NCBI GenBank assembly: GCA_013698135.1
Contig: JACCVM010000210.1
Span: 1-9,234 of the forward strand
Origin: Euzebyaceae bacterium
GTDB taxonomy: Bacteria > Actinomycetota > Nitriliruptoria > Euzebyales > Egibacteraceae
DNA length: 9,234 nucleotides
Direction of reading: 5' to 3'
Shown piece by piece: positions 1 to 6,716 of this stretch. Positions within the stretch are counted from its first letter, which is position 1. Each line of letters starts with the position of its first letter. The position numbers and the translations under genes are program-made. The notes beneath the pieces are model-generated. The model did not search any database, was not told the origin of the DNA, and saw only the letters and a list, made by a program, of their open reading frames with translations.

Positions 1-1180
1 CGCCAACACCGGGCTCGCCGGCGCGGGCGATTGCCAGCAGGATCCCCAACCCGAGGGCGGTGATGACCAGCGACGAGCCTCCGAAGCTGACCAGTGGCAG
101 GGTGACCCCGGTCACGGGCAGCAGACCGACCACCGACCCGATGTTGATCACGGCCTGCAGCAGCAGCCAGCCGGTCAACGAGGCGGCCAGCAGCCGTCCG
201 AACGGGTCGGGAGCGCGGCGGGCGGCACGCATCCCGAAGACCGCCAGCAGCCCGAACAGCAGCAGGACGGCCATGGCACCGACCAGGCCGAGTTCCTCGC
301 CGATGATCGCGAAGATGTAGTCGGTGTGGGCGTTGGGGATGTACAGCCATTTGCCGCGGCCCTGACCCAGCCCGGTGCCGGTCCAGCCCCCCGATCCCAG
401 GGCCAAGTACCCCTGCACCGTCTGGTAGCCGTAGTGCGCCGGATCCGACATCGGGTCCAGCCAGGCCATGAACCGGCCGCGGCGGTAGTCCGACGTGGCG
501 ATCCCCACGGCGCCCAGCACCCCCAGCAGCGCCATCCCGGCACCGACGATGCGCACCGGCAGCCCCGCGGCGATCAGCGTCACCCCGCCGATGCAGGCGA
601 TCAGCACGGCGGTCTCAAGGTCCGGCTCGAGCATCACGAGCACGCCGACCAGCCCGAGCAGCGGCACGGCAGGCAGCAGCAGTCCACGCAGGTCACCTCG
701 GCGCAACGCCTTCCAGCGTCGCGCTAGTACGTGGGCCAGGTACAGCGGCACCGTCAGCTTGAGTAGCTCACTGGGCTGGAAGCGCAGCGGCCCCAGGTCG
801 ATCCAGCGGCGGGCGCCGTTGACGACGACGCCGACGCCGGGGAGCACCACCGCGGCCGCGGCCAGCAGCGACACCACCAGCAGCGGCCCCGCCAGGCTGC
901 GCCAGCGCCGGTAGTCGCTGCGCGCCGCGACGACGAGCAGCGGCAGGCCGAGCAGGCTCCACAGCAGTTGCCGCGCGAAGATGCCGAAGGCGTTGCCGCT
1001 CTCGGCGGTGGACGCGACGAAGGACGCCGAGAACGTCATGATCAGGCCGAGCAGCCACAGCACCACCGTGGTGGCCACCAGCGCCTGGAACTCCGTCGTC
1101 CGCTGGCCTGCGACGGTGGGCCGCGTCCAGCGCACGGCGGTGGCGGCGCGCGCCCGCGCGCCTGCGAGGTCACTGGCCAC
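1..1180 (-). CDS. ftsW: FtsW, septal peptidoglycan glycosyltransferase (SEDS family), 3' end cut by window
   Basis: SEDS-family polytopic membrane protein that polymerises lipid II at the septum together with FtsI. 393 codons are visible; the stop lies beyond position 1, so only the C-terminal tail is missing. A basic, Ala/Arg-rich cytoplasmic N-terminus of about 30 residues precedes TM1 (about 33-55, LLGLIMTFSAS). Family blocks follow in order: ARRWIDLGPLRFQPSELLKL (about 123-142), YRRGRFMAWLDP (232-243), YGYQTVQGYLALGSGGWTGTGLGQ (about 250-273), IPNAHTDYIFAIIGEELG (281-298) and LLPVTGVTLPLVSFGGSS (353-370). Asp287 in the HTD motif matches the essential loop Asp of SEDS enzymes. The start is GTG at 1180, because GGGAGG lies 6 nt upstream; a GTG at 1135 is an alternative. 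It overlaps the murD end by 11 nt. FtsW rather than RodA is chosen from the dcw context and from ftsI in the same cluster. Confidence 0.96.
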   Translation of the reverse strand, partial: MASDLAGARARAATAVRWTRPTVAGQRTTEFQALVATTVVLWLLGLIMTFSASFVASTAESGNAFGIFARQLLWSLLGLPLLVVAARSDYRRWRSLAGPLLVVSLLAAAAVVLPGVGVVVNGARRWIDLGPLRFQPSELLKLTVPLYLAHVLARRWKALRRGDLRGLLLPAVPLLGLVGVLVMLEPDLETAVLIACIGGVTLIAAGLPVRIVGAGMALLGVLGAVGIATSDYRRGRFMAWLDPMSDPAHYGYQTVQGYLALGSGGWTGTGLGQGRGKWLYIPNAHTDYIFAIIGEELGLVGAMAVLLLFGLLAVFGMRAARRAPDPFGRLLAASLTGWLLLQAVINIGSVVGLLPVTGVTLPLVSFGGSSLVITALGLGILLAIARAGEPGVG

Positions 1181-2561
1181 CAACGACCTCCCGGCGAGGC
1201 AGCGCCGCGACGGCGCTGCGGAAGGCACGGCCCCGCTCGGCGTAGTCCCGGAACTGGTCCATCGAGGCGCAGGCGGGAGCCAGCAGCACCGTGTCACCCG
1301 GGCGGGCCAGGTCGGCCGCGGCCCGGACCGCGACGTCCAACGTTCCGGCCTGGATGACTGGCAGGCCCAGCTCCTCGACGAGCCGGGCGAGGTCTGGTCC
1401 GGCGGTGCCAATGGTGGTGGCGGCGCGCACGTAACGCGCGACCTCGGCGCGCAGAGACTCGAAGGTCAGGCCCTTTGCCAGACCCCCGGCGATCCACACG
1501 ACCCGACGGCCGCCGCCATCGTCGGCGCCCCCGAAGGACGCCAGTGCGGCCGCCGCCGCATGCGGGTTGGTGGCTTTGGAATCGTTGACGTAGACAACTC
1601 CGTCGACCGTGGCCACCACCTCGAGGCGGTGCGCACCCGCGGAGTAACCGCGCATGGGCGCGGCCAGGGCGCTGGGGTCGGCGCCAGCGCAGCAGGCGGC
1701 GGCAACGGTAGCGGCTGCGTTGGCCAGGTTGTGCGGACCGCGGATCGCCAGCTCGCCGACGCCGACAACCTCGACCGGCTCCTCGCCGAGGAAGGCCACG
1801 ATCGCGCCGCCGTCGACGCCGACCTGCCCCTGCCGCGGCGGCGACAGGGTGAAGGCGGCACGGCGCCCGGGAGGCGGATGGGCAGCAGCGATGGCCTGCG
1901 CGCCGGCGTCCTCGGCGTTGACGATCGCCCAGTCGCTCGGGCGCTGCGAACGCCATACGCGGGCCTTGGCTGCCTGGTAGCCGTCCAAGCCGCCGTGCCA
2001 GTCCAGGTGGTCGGGTGCCAGGTTGAGCAGCACGGCCACCTCGGGACGCAGCGTGTGCGTGAACTGCAGCTGGAAGCTGGACAGCTCCGCGACCACCACA
2101 GCGGGGGGCTCGTCGGCGCCGAGGACCGACACCAGCGGGGTCCCGATGTTGCCGGCCGCCAGTGCACCAAGGCAGGCGGCCAGCAGCTCGGTGGTGGTGG
2201 TCTTGCCGTTGGTGCCCGTTACCGCCAGCAGGCGGATCCGCCCGGCGGCCAGCCGCCACGCCAGCTCCGGCTCGCTGTAGACGGGCACCCCCCGGCGGAC
2301 CGCGGCGGCGAGCACGGGGCCGTCCTGGGGCACTCCCGGGCTGGTCACCACCAGGTCGACGCCGTCGACGTCGGCGGCGGTCGAGCGCCCCAGCCCGACC
2401 GTGGCGCCCCGGGCGCGCAGGGCCTCGGCCCGGGCCGCCAGCGCGGGACTGTGGGCCGCGTCGACGGCATGCACCTCGACCCCGCGCCGCAGCAGCTCGC
2501 GCGCAGCCGCCTCGCCGGACACGCCAAGCCCCACGACCAGGACACGGCTGCCGGGCGTCAT
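1170..2561 (-). CDS. murD: MurD, UDP-N-acetylmuramoyl-L-alanine--D-glutamate ligase
   Basis: Cytoplasmic ATP-dependent ligase adding D-Glu to UDP-MurNAc-L-Ala. It has 463 residues, a normal length. Domain 1 is a Rossmann-like UDP-binding domain starting VLVVGLGVSG (7-16). The central ATPase domain has the P-loop GTNGKTTT (116-123), GNIGTPL (137-143), AELSSFQL (158-165), NLAPDHLDWHG (180-190) and YQAAKARVW with Lys199 at the usual carbamylated-lysine position. HNLANAAA (277-284) leads to the C-terminal domain with HRLEVV (311-316), NDSKATNP (326-333), WIAGGLAKG (356-364) and LAPACASMDQFRDY (427-440). The ATG at 2561 overlaps the mraY stop as ATGA, with a G-rich GGGGGG stretch upstream. The frame stays open upstream into mraY, but that extension has no MurD homology and is antisense-like Arg-rich sequence, so the short start is preferred. 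Confidence 0.97.
   Translation of the reverse strand: MTPGSRVLVVGLGVSGEAAARELLRRGVEVHAVDAAHSPALAARAEALRARGATVGLGRSTAADVDGVDLVVTSPGVPQDGPVLAAAVRRGVPVYSEPELAWRLAAGRIRLLAVTGTNGKTTTTELLAACLGALAAGNIGTPLVSVLGADEPPAVVVAELSSFQLQFTHTLRPEVAVLLNLAPDHLDWHGGLDGYQAAKARVWRSQRPSDWAIVNAEDAGAQAIAAAHPPPGRRAAFTLSPPRQGQVGVDGGAIVAFLGEEPVEVVGVGELAIRGPHNLANAAATVAAACCAGADPSALAAPMRGYSAGAHRLEVVATVDGVVYVNDSKATNPHAAAAALASFGGADDGGGRRVVWIAGGLAKGLTFESLRAEVARYVRAATTIGTAGPDLARLVEELGLPVIQAGTLDVAVRAAADLARPGDTVLLAPACASMDQFRDYAERGRAFRSAVAALPRREVVGGQ
1187..1192 (-). promoter_or_regulatory. Shine-Dalgarno GGGAGG for ftsW
   Basis: GGGAGG read on the minus strand, inside the 3' end of murD and 6 nt before the GTG at 1180. It decides the ftsW start and shows that ftsW can initiate independently as well as by coupling to murD. 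Confidence 0.6.
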
Positions 2562-3640
2562 CCCGCCACCCCCCGGTTGATGGCCTCGGCGTAGAACAGG
2601 CCAAGACCGAACCCCACCGCCAGGCCACCGACGATCCAGAAACGCACCATCACGGTCGTCTCGTGCCAGCCGCCGAGCTCGAAGTGGTGGTGCAGCGGGG
2701 CCATCTTGAACAGCCGCTTGCCGAACAGCCGGAAGCTGCCAACCTGCAGGATGACACTGGCGGTCTCGACCACGTACAGACCGCCGATGATCACCAGCAG
2801 CAGCTGGGTCTCGGTGAGCACGGCCAGGGCGGCGAGCAGGCCACCGATCGCCAGGGATCCCGTGTCGCCCATGATGATCTTGGCGGGAAACGCGTTCCAC
2901 CACAGGAATCCCAGGCAGGCGGCCATGGCCGCGGCGGCCGCGATCGCCAGCGCATCGGCGTGCAGGGTGACCGCCAGCGAGTAGTCGGCCGCATGGCGGA
3001 ACTGCCAGAAGGCGATGACGGTGTACGCGCCGAAGACCAGGGCGCTGACGCCGGCGGCGAGCCCATCAAGGCCGTCGGTCAGGTTCACCGCGTTGGAGGT
3101 GGCCGCCAGCATGATGAAGCACCACAGCACGAAGAAGCTCCCGAAGTCGAAGCTGGTCGCGCCGATGAACGACAGGTTGGTCGAGGTCTCCGCGACGTAT
3201 TGGGCGCCGACCGCGAAGATGCCCGCCACTAGCGCCTGGCCCGTGAACTTGGCCGTCTTGGTCAACCCGAGGCTGCGGTTGCGACGGATCTTGATGTAGT
3301 CGTCGAGGAAGCCGACCGCACCCATCCCCGCGAACACCCCGACGGCCAGCATGCCGCCGGAGGACCAGGCGTCGACGAAGCTGACGGTGCCGCGGGCCGA
3401 CCACCAGCCGGTCAGCGTGGCCACGACATAGCCGAGGATCGCCGACAGAATGATCGCCGTGCCGCCCATTGTGGGGGTCCCGCGCTTGGACATGTGGGCC
3501 TGCGGTCCGTCGTCGCGGATCAGCTGCCCGTAGCCCCGGCGGCGGAAGAAGCGGATCACCAGCGGCGTTCCGACCAGCGACGCGATCAGGGCGACGCCGG
3601 CGGCGAGGAGGACGCTGCGCATCCCGAAGATGTCGTTCAC
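2558..3640 (-). CDS. mraY: MraY, phospho-N-acetylmuramoyl-pentapeptide transferase
   Basis: Integral membrane enzyme that transfers phospho-MurNAc-pentapeptide from UDP to undecaprenyl phosphate, giving lipid I. The 360 residues consist largely of hydrophobic helices (about ten expected for the family). Catalytic and binding motifs are complete: GTPTMGG (54-60), FLDDYIKIRRNRSLGLT (about 111-127, with the DD pair at 113-114 and Lys117), NLTDGLDGLA (186-195), MGDTGS with Asp259 (257-262) and the APLHHHFE loop (314-321). The GTG at 3640 overlaps the murF TGA as GTGA. An ATG at 3622 (residue 7, MRSVLLAAG) aligns better with the usual family N-terminus, but has no clear Shine-Dalgarno. The six-residue difference is unresolved. 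The stop overlaps the murD ATG by 4 nt. Confidence 0.97.
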   Translation of the reverse strand: MNDIFGMRSVLLAAGVALIASLVGTPLVIRFFRRRGYGQLIRDDGPQAHMSKRGTPTMGGTAIILSAILGYVVATLTGWWSARGTVSFVDAWSSGGMLAVGVFAGMGAVGFLDDYIKIRRNRSLGLTKTAKFTGQALVAGIFAVGAQYVAETSTNLSFIGATSFDFGSFFVLWCFIMLAATSNAVNLTDGLDGLAAGVSALVFGAYTVIAFWQFRHAADYSLAVTLHADALAIAAAAAMAACLGFLWWNAFPAKIIMGDTGSLAIGGLLAALAVLTETQLLLVIIGGLYVVETASVILQVGSFRLFGKRLFKMAPLHHHFELGGWHETTVMVRFWIVGGLAVGFGLGLFYAEAINRGVAG

Positions 3641-5037
3641 GGGCCCTGCCCCGGCGCGGGTGACCGTGACGCCGGCGTGTGCAACGCGGCGGCGACGCGC
3701 TCCAAGCCGACCGAACGGCTGGCCTTGACCAGGACCGCGTCACCCGCCGTCAGCCAGTCGCGCATGCGAGCCACCGCCTCGTCGCCGTTCGAAACGACGG
3801 CCACCGAGCCGGCGGGCAGGCCGGCCTGCCGGGCGCCCTCGGCGACAGTGGCGGCCCGTTCACCCACCAATACCAGGCCATCCAGATCCAGCTCGCCGGC
3901 GCGCCGGCCGATGTCGCGGTGCGCACCATCGGCGTCGGTGCCCAGCTCCGCCATCTGTCCGAGGACGGCGAAGCGCCGACCGGACACGGTCATCGCGGCC
4001 AGCGTCACCAGGGCCGCCGCCATCGATGCCGGGTTGGCGTTGTAGGCGTCGTTCAGCACCAGCACGCCGTCGGCGGTGGTGGACAGCTCCATACGCCAGC
4101 GCGACACACTGGCTTCGGCCAGAGCCAGCGCCGCGTCGGCCAGGTCGACGCCGCAGGCCTCGGCGGCCGCGAGCGCCGCCAGGGCGTTGCCGACGTTGTG
4201 GGCACCGGGCAGGGGCAGCCGGACGGCGAGGTCGCGGACCCGGAACGCCGCCCGGGCCTGGATGTCCAGCCGCACGTCGACCGCGCGTAGGTTGGCATCC
4301 GGACTCGTGCCGAAGGTCACCACCCGGCAGCTGGCGCGCTCAGCCATCGCAGCGACGCGTGGGTCGTCGGCGTTGAGCAGCGCCACCCCGTCGGCCGGCA
4401 GCGCCGCCACCAGCTCGGCTTTGGCCTCGGCGACGGTGTCAACGCTGCCGAACATCTCCAGATGCGCCGCGCTGACGTTGGTCACCACACCCACGTCGGG
4501 GCGCACGATCTGGGCCATCTGGGTGATATGGCCGAGACCGCGCGCGCCGAGCTCGGCGACCAGCACCTGCGTGCCGGTTTCCAGCAGGCAGCACGTCAGG
4601 GGCACACCCAGCTCGTTGTTGTAGGAGCCGGGGTTGGCCACCACCCGGCGGCCGGCACCGACGGCCGCGGCGACGAGGTCCTTGGTGGTCGTCTTGCCGC
4701 TCGATCCGGTGATGGCCACGACCGTCGGGTCGATGCTGGAGCGCAGCCATGCGCCGAGGCCGCGCAGGGCGTCGCCGGGATCGTCGACCGCCACCCCACC
4801 GCGGGCGACGGCGGCGTAGTCGACGCGGCACAGGTAGCCGCCGGCCCCTGCGGCCACGGCAGCCCGGATGTGATCGTGGCCGTCCGTCTGCTCGCCGGGC
4901 AGCGCCACGAACAGCGAGTTGGGCCGGACCGTGCGCGAGTCCATGGTGACGTGGTCCACGGCCCGACGACCGTCGGCGGGGTCGCATACGACACCGCCCA
5001 CGACCTCGGCCAGGTCGTCCAGGGTCAGGCGCATCAC
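3637..5037 (-). CDS. murF: MurF, UDP-N-acetylmuramoyl-tripeptide--D-alanyl-D-alanine ligase
   Basis: Cytoplasmic ATP-dependent ligase adding D-Ala-D-Ala to UDP-MurNAc-tripeptide, the last soluble precursor step. 466 residues. The N-terminal substrate-binding domain (about 1-100) includes TMDSRTVRPNSLFVALPGEQTDGHD (about 31-55). The ATPase domain has the P-loop GSSGKTTT (111-118), NPGSYNNELGVPL (135-147), AELGARGLGHI (161-171), NVSAAHLEMFG (187-197) and Lys206 in VAEAKAEL as the likely carbamylated lysine. GAHNVGNALAA (278-288) and NDAYNANPASM (329-339) identify MurF specifically, followed by VLGQMAELG (358-366). The junction with murE reads GTGATG: the start is either GTG at 5037 (4-nt overlap) or ATG at 5034 (1-nt overlap), with GGGAG 7 to 10 nt upstream. 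Confidence 0.97.
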   Translation of the reverse strand: MMRLTLDDLAEVVGGVVCDPADGRRAVDHVTMDSRTVRPNSLFVALPGEQTDGHDHIRAAVAAGAGGYLCRVDYAAVARGGVAVDDPGDALRGLGAWLRSSIDPTVVAITGSSGKTTTKDLVAAAVGAGRRVVANPGSYNNELGVPLTCCLLETGTQVLVAELGARGLGHITQMAQIVRPDVGVVTNVSAAHLEMFGSVDTVAEAKAELVAALPADGVALLNADDPRVAAMAERASCRVVTFGTSPDANLRAVDVRLDIQARAAFRVRDLAVRLPLPGAHNVGNALAALAAAEACGVDLADAALALAEASVSRWRMELSTTADGVLVLNDAYNANPASMAAALVTLAAMTVSGRRFAVLGQMAELGTDADGAHRDIGRRAGELDLDGLVLVGERAATVAEGARQAGLPAGSVAVVSNGDEAVARMRDWLTAGDAVLVKASRSVGLERVAAALHTPASRSPAPGQGP

Positions 5038-6557
5038 CGGGACGCTCCCGGAGCACTCGTGGCGGTGAGCAGCGCCCGGGCGACCAGACGGTCGTCGAAC
5101 TCCACCGTCCGATCCGCCAGCTCCTGGTAGGCCTCGTGGCCCTTGCCGGCGATGATCACGACATCCCCTGAGCCGGCGGCGTCAAGGGCCGCGGCGATGG
5201 CGTCGCGTCGGTCGATGACCACCTGCCAGCGCGCGCCGTAGACGACGGCGGCACCACCGGCTACCCCCGCGAGGATCGCCGTCGGGTCCTCGCTGCGCGG
5301 GTTGTCACTGGTCAGCACCGCCAGATCAGCCAAGCGGGCGGCGACCCGTCCCATCAGGGGCCGCTTGCCGGTATCGCGATCGCCGCCGCAGCCGACCACG
5401 ACGACCACCTTGCGACCCGAGTCGGGACCCACCATGCGGCGGGCCGCGGTCAGCACTCGCTCCAGCGAGTCGGGGGTGTGGGCATAGTCCACCAGGACGG
5501 TGAACGGCTGTCCGGCGTCCACGGGTTCCATGCGCCCCGGCACCCCACGGCAGGCGGCGATCCCCGCGGCGGCCGCGTCGAGGTCGACGCCGGCGACCTC
5601 GGCGGCGGCCATCGCACACAGCGCGTTGGCCACATTGAAGTCGCCTACCAACGGTGTGCGAACCGCGACGGCGCCGGTGCGCAGCTGCGCGACGAAGCGG
5701 CAGCCCTCCTCGGTGGTCTGCACGTCCGTGGCGCCGACGTCGGCTGCCGTAGCGGTGCCCGACGGGCTCAGCGCCACCAGCTCCACGTCCGAGGTCTGCG
5801 CCAACCGCCGCCCGTAGGGGTCGTCGACATTGATCACGGCGGTCTTGGTGTAGTCGGAGGTGAACAGCAGCGCCTTGGCCTGGAAGTAGTCCTCGAGGTC
5901 GGCGTGGAAGTCCAGGTGATCCTGGCTGAGGTTGGTGAACACGGCCACCGTGAAGCGGGTGCCGGCGACCCGCCCCAGGGCCAGACCGTGGCTGGACACC
6001 TCCATCGCGGCCGCGGTGACCGCCGCGTTCCGCATGCGCGCCAGCAGGCGCTGCACGTCGGGGGCCTCCGGGGTGGTCCGGACGCCGGGGACGGCCTGCC
6101 CGGCGATCAGCGTCTGCACTGTGCCGATCAGCCCCGTGCGGTGGCCGGCGGCCCGCAGGATCGACTCCAGCAGGTAGGCGGTCGTGGTCTTGCCGTTGGT
6201 GCCGGTGATCCCGCACAGCGTCATCGCCGCCGAGGGATGCTGGTGCACCTCCGCAGCAACGGGTCCCAGCGCGGCGGCAGTGGAGGGGACCTGCAGCTGC
6301 GGCACCGGCTGGTCGAGCACGCGCTGCACCAGCAAGGCGGGGCTGCCAGCGGCGACCGCCGCCGGCGCGAAGTCGTGGCCGTCGGCATGCTCGCCGGGAC
6401 GGCAGGCGTACAGCATCCCTGGACCGGCCTGCCGGCTGTCGTGGGTGACGTCGCGCACGACGACGTCGGCGTCGCCTGGGACCAGGCGGGCACCGGAGCC
6501 TGCCGCGCGCAGCAGGTCGCGCAGCTGCGCGGCGGGTGCGTCGGAGAAGTTCGTCAC
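5034..6557 (-). CDS. murE: MurE, UDP-MurNAc-L-Ala-D-Glu--meso-2,6-diaminopimelate ligase
   Basis: Cytoplasmic ATP-dependent ligase adding the third stem-peptide residue. 507 residues. The N-terminal UDP-MurNAc domain contains VTHDSRQAGPGMLYACRPG (about 37-55) and ADGHDFAPAAVAAGS (about 58-72). The ATPase core has the P-loop GTNGKTTT (119-126), TTPEAPD (161-167), AMEVSSHGLALGRV (184-197), NLSQDHLDFH (209-218) and Lys228 in YFQAKALLF (carbamylated lysine). The C-terminal domain has VDYAHTPDSL (356-365), GCGGDRDTGKRP (389-400) and DNPRSEDP (418-425). DNPR is the meso-DAP recognition motif, so the substrate is predicted to be meso-DAP rather than L-Lys. The GTG at 6557 is the first possible start, since an in-frame TGA lies two codons upstream. 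It has no good Shine-Dalgarno, but overlaps the stop of a short leader frame as GTGA. Confidence 0.96.
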   Translation of the reverse strand: MTNFSDAPAAQLRDLLRAAGSGARLVPGDADVVVRDVTHDSRQAGPGMLYACRPGEHADGHDFAPAAVAAGSPALLVQRVLDQPVPQLQVPSTAAALGPVAAEVHQHPSAAMTLCGITGTNGKTTTAYLLESILRAAGHRTGLIGTVQTLIAGQAVPGVRTTPEAPDVQRLLARMRNAAVTAAAMEVSSHGLALGRVAGTRFTVAVFTNLSQDHLDFHADLEDYFQAKALLFTSDYTKTAVINVDDPYGRRLAQTSDVELVALSPSGTATAADVGATDVQTTEEGCRFVAQLRTGAVAVRTPLVGDFNVANALCAMAAAEVAGVDLDAAAAGIAACRGVPGRMEPVDAGQPFTVLVDYAHTPDSLERVLTAARRMVGPDSGRKVVVVVGCGGDRDTGKRPLMGRVAARLADLAVLTSDNPRSEDPTAILAGVAGGAAVVYGARWQVVIDRRDAIAAALDAAGSGDVVIIAGKGHEAYQELADRTVEFDDRLVARALLTATSAPGASR

Positions 6558-6604
6558 GAGGGCTCAGTGGTCGAGGGCAGGCGTCGGCGCTGGCAGGCGA
6601 GCAT
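6554..6604 (-). CDS. Possible 16-residue leader peptide coupled to murE
   Basis: Short frame of 16 residues, MLACQRRRLPSTTEPS. The ATG at 6604 follows AAAGGGGG (6621-6614) with a 9-nt spacer, and the TGA at 6556-6554 overlaps the murE GTG as GTGA. I recognise no homologue. The most likely role is to deliver ribosomes to murE, whose own start lacks a Shine-Dalgarno. The same frame is open back to an ATG at 6712, 4 nt after the ftsI stop, which would give 52 Arg-rich residues. That longer version has weaker G/C third-position bias (37 of 52 codons) than the surrounding genes and no ribosome site, so I prefer the short form. It may not be a real gene. Confidence 0.35.
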   Translation of the reverse strand: MLACQRRRLPSTTEPS

Positions 6605-6613
6605 ACGGGTGTG

Positions 6614-6621
6614 CCCCCTTT
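6614..6621 (-). promoter_or_regulatory. Shine-Dalgarno AAAGGGGG before the murE leader frame
   Basis: AAAGGGGG on the minus strand, 9 nt before the ATG at 6604. It is the only strong ribosome-site-like sequence near the murE start and lies about 56 nt upstream of that GTG, too far to serve it directly. Confidence 0.45.
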
Positions 6622-6632
6622 CTGCCCGGCAG
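6622..6632. repeat. 11-bp inverted repeat CTGCC-C-GGCAG
   Basis: Perfect 5-bp arms around one central base, directly upstream of the AAAGGGGG site. The one-base centre is too small for an RNA hairpin loop without opening pairs, so a DNA operator is a likelier use. In GC-rich DNA such a short dyad can easily arise by chance. Confidence 0.25.
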
Positions 6633-6716
6633 CCACCACGGCCGGACGGACGGGCGGCGCCACATCGGACTGCGATACGTAGCCGTAGGCGGTGGCGCAT
6701 CTCACTGCGCATCCGA

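Larger units (their letters stand above)
6558..6716 (-). promoter_or_regulatory. ftsI-murE intergenic region, candidate regulatory leader
   Basis: This is the only real gap in the window, 159 nt between the ftsI stop and the murE start; all other junctions are 10 nt or less or overlapping. It contains a direct repeat GATGCGC (6713-6707 and 6701-6695), an 11-bp dyad (6622-6632), a Shine-Dalgarno-like AAAGGGGG and a TATGCT hexamer (6605-6600) resembling a -10 box without a convincing -35. No terminator-like hairpin with a T run is visible. An internal promoter or a regulated leader is inferred, not shown. Confidence 0.3.

Noticed and set aside
981..2594. A 537-codon open frame on the plus strand opposite murD
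   Set aside because: It is antisense to a complete MurD with intact motifs, has low-complexity Gly/Arg/Gln-rich sequence and no recognisable domain. Such frames are expected opposite strongly biased GC-rich genes.
2562..2903. Upstream in-frame extension of murD by 114 codons
   Set aside because: It lies within mraY coding sequence, has no MurD-like content, and the ATG at 2561 matches the family N-terminus and overlaps the mraY stop.
2162..3232. A 356-codon open frame on the plus strand opposite murD and mraY
   Set aside because: Antisense to two well-supported genes, low-complexity composition and no ribosome site or homology that I can see.
6635..6665. GC-rich stretch with CGTCCGTCCG considered as an ftsI terminator
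   Set aside because: No stable symmetrical stem followed by a T run could be drawn, so no terminator is called.
6554..6712. A 52-residue Arg-rich frame filling the whole ftsI-murE gap
   Set aside because: It starts 4 nt after the ftsI stop without a ribosome site and has weaker third-position G/C bias than the neighbouring genes. Only the last 16 codons, with a good ribosome site, are kept as a candidate.
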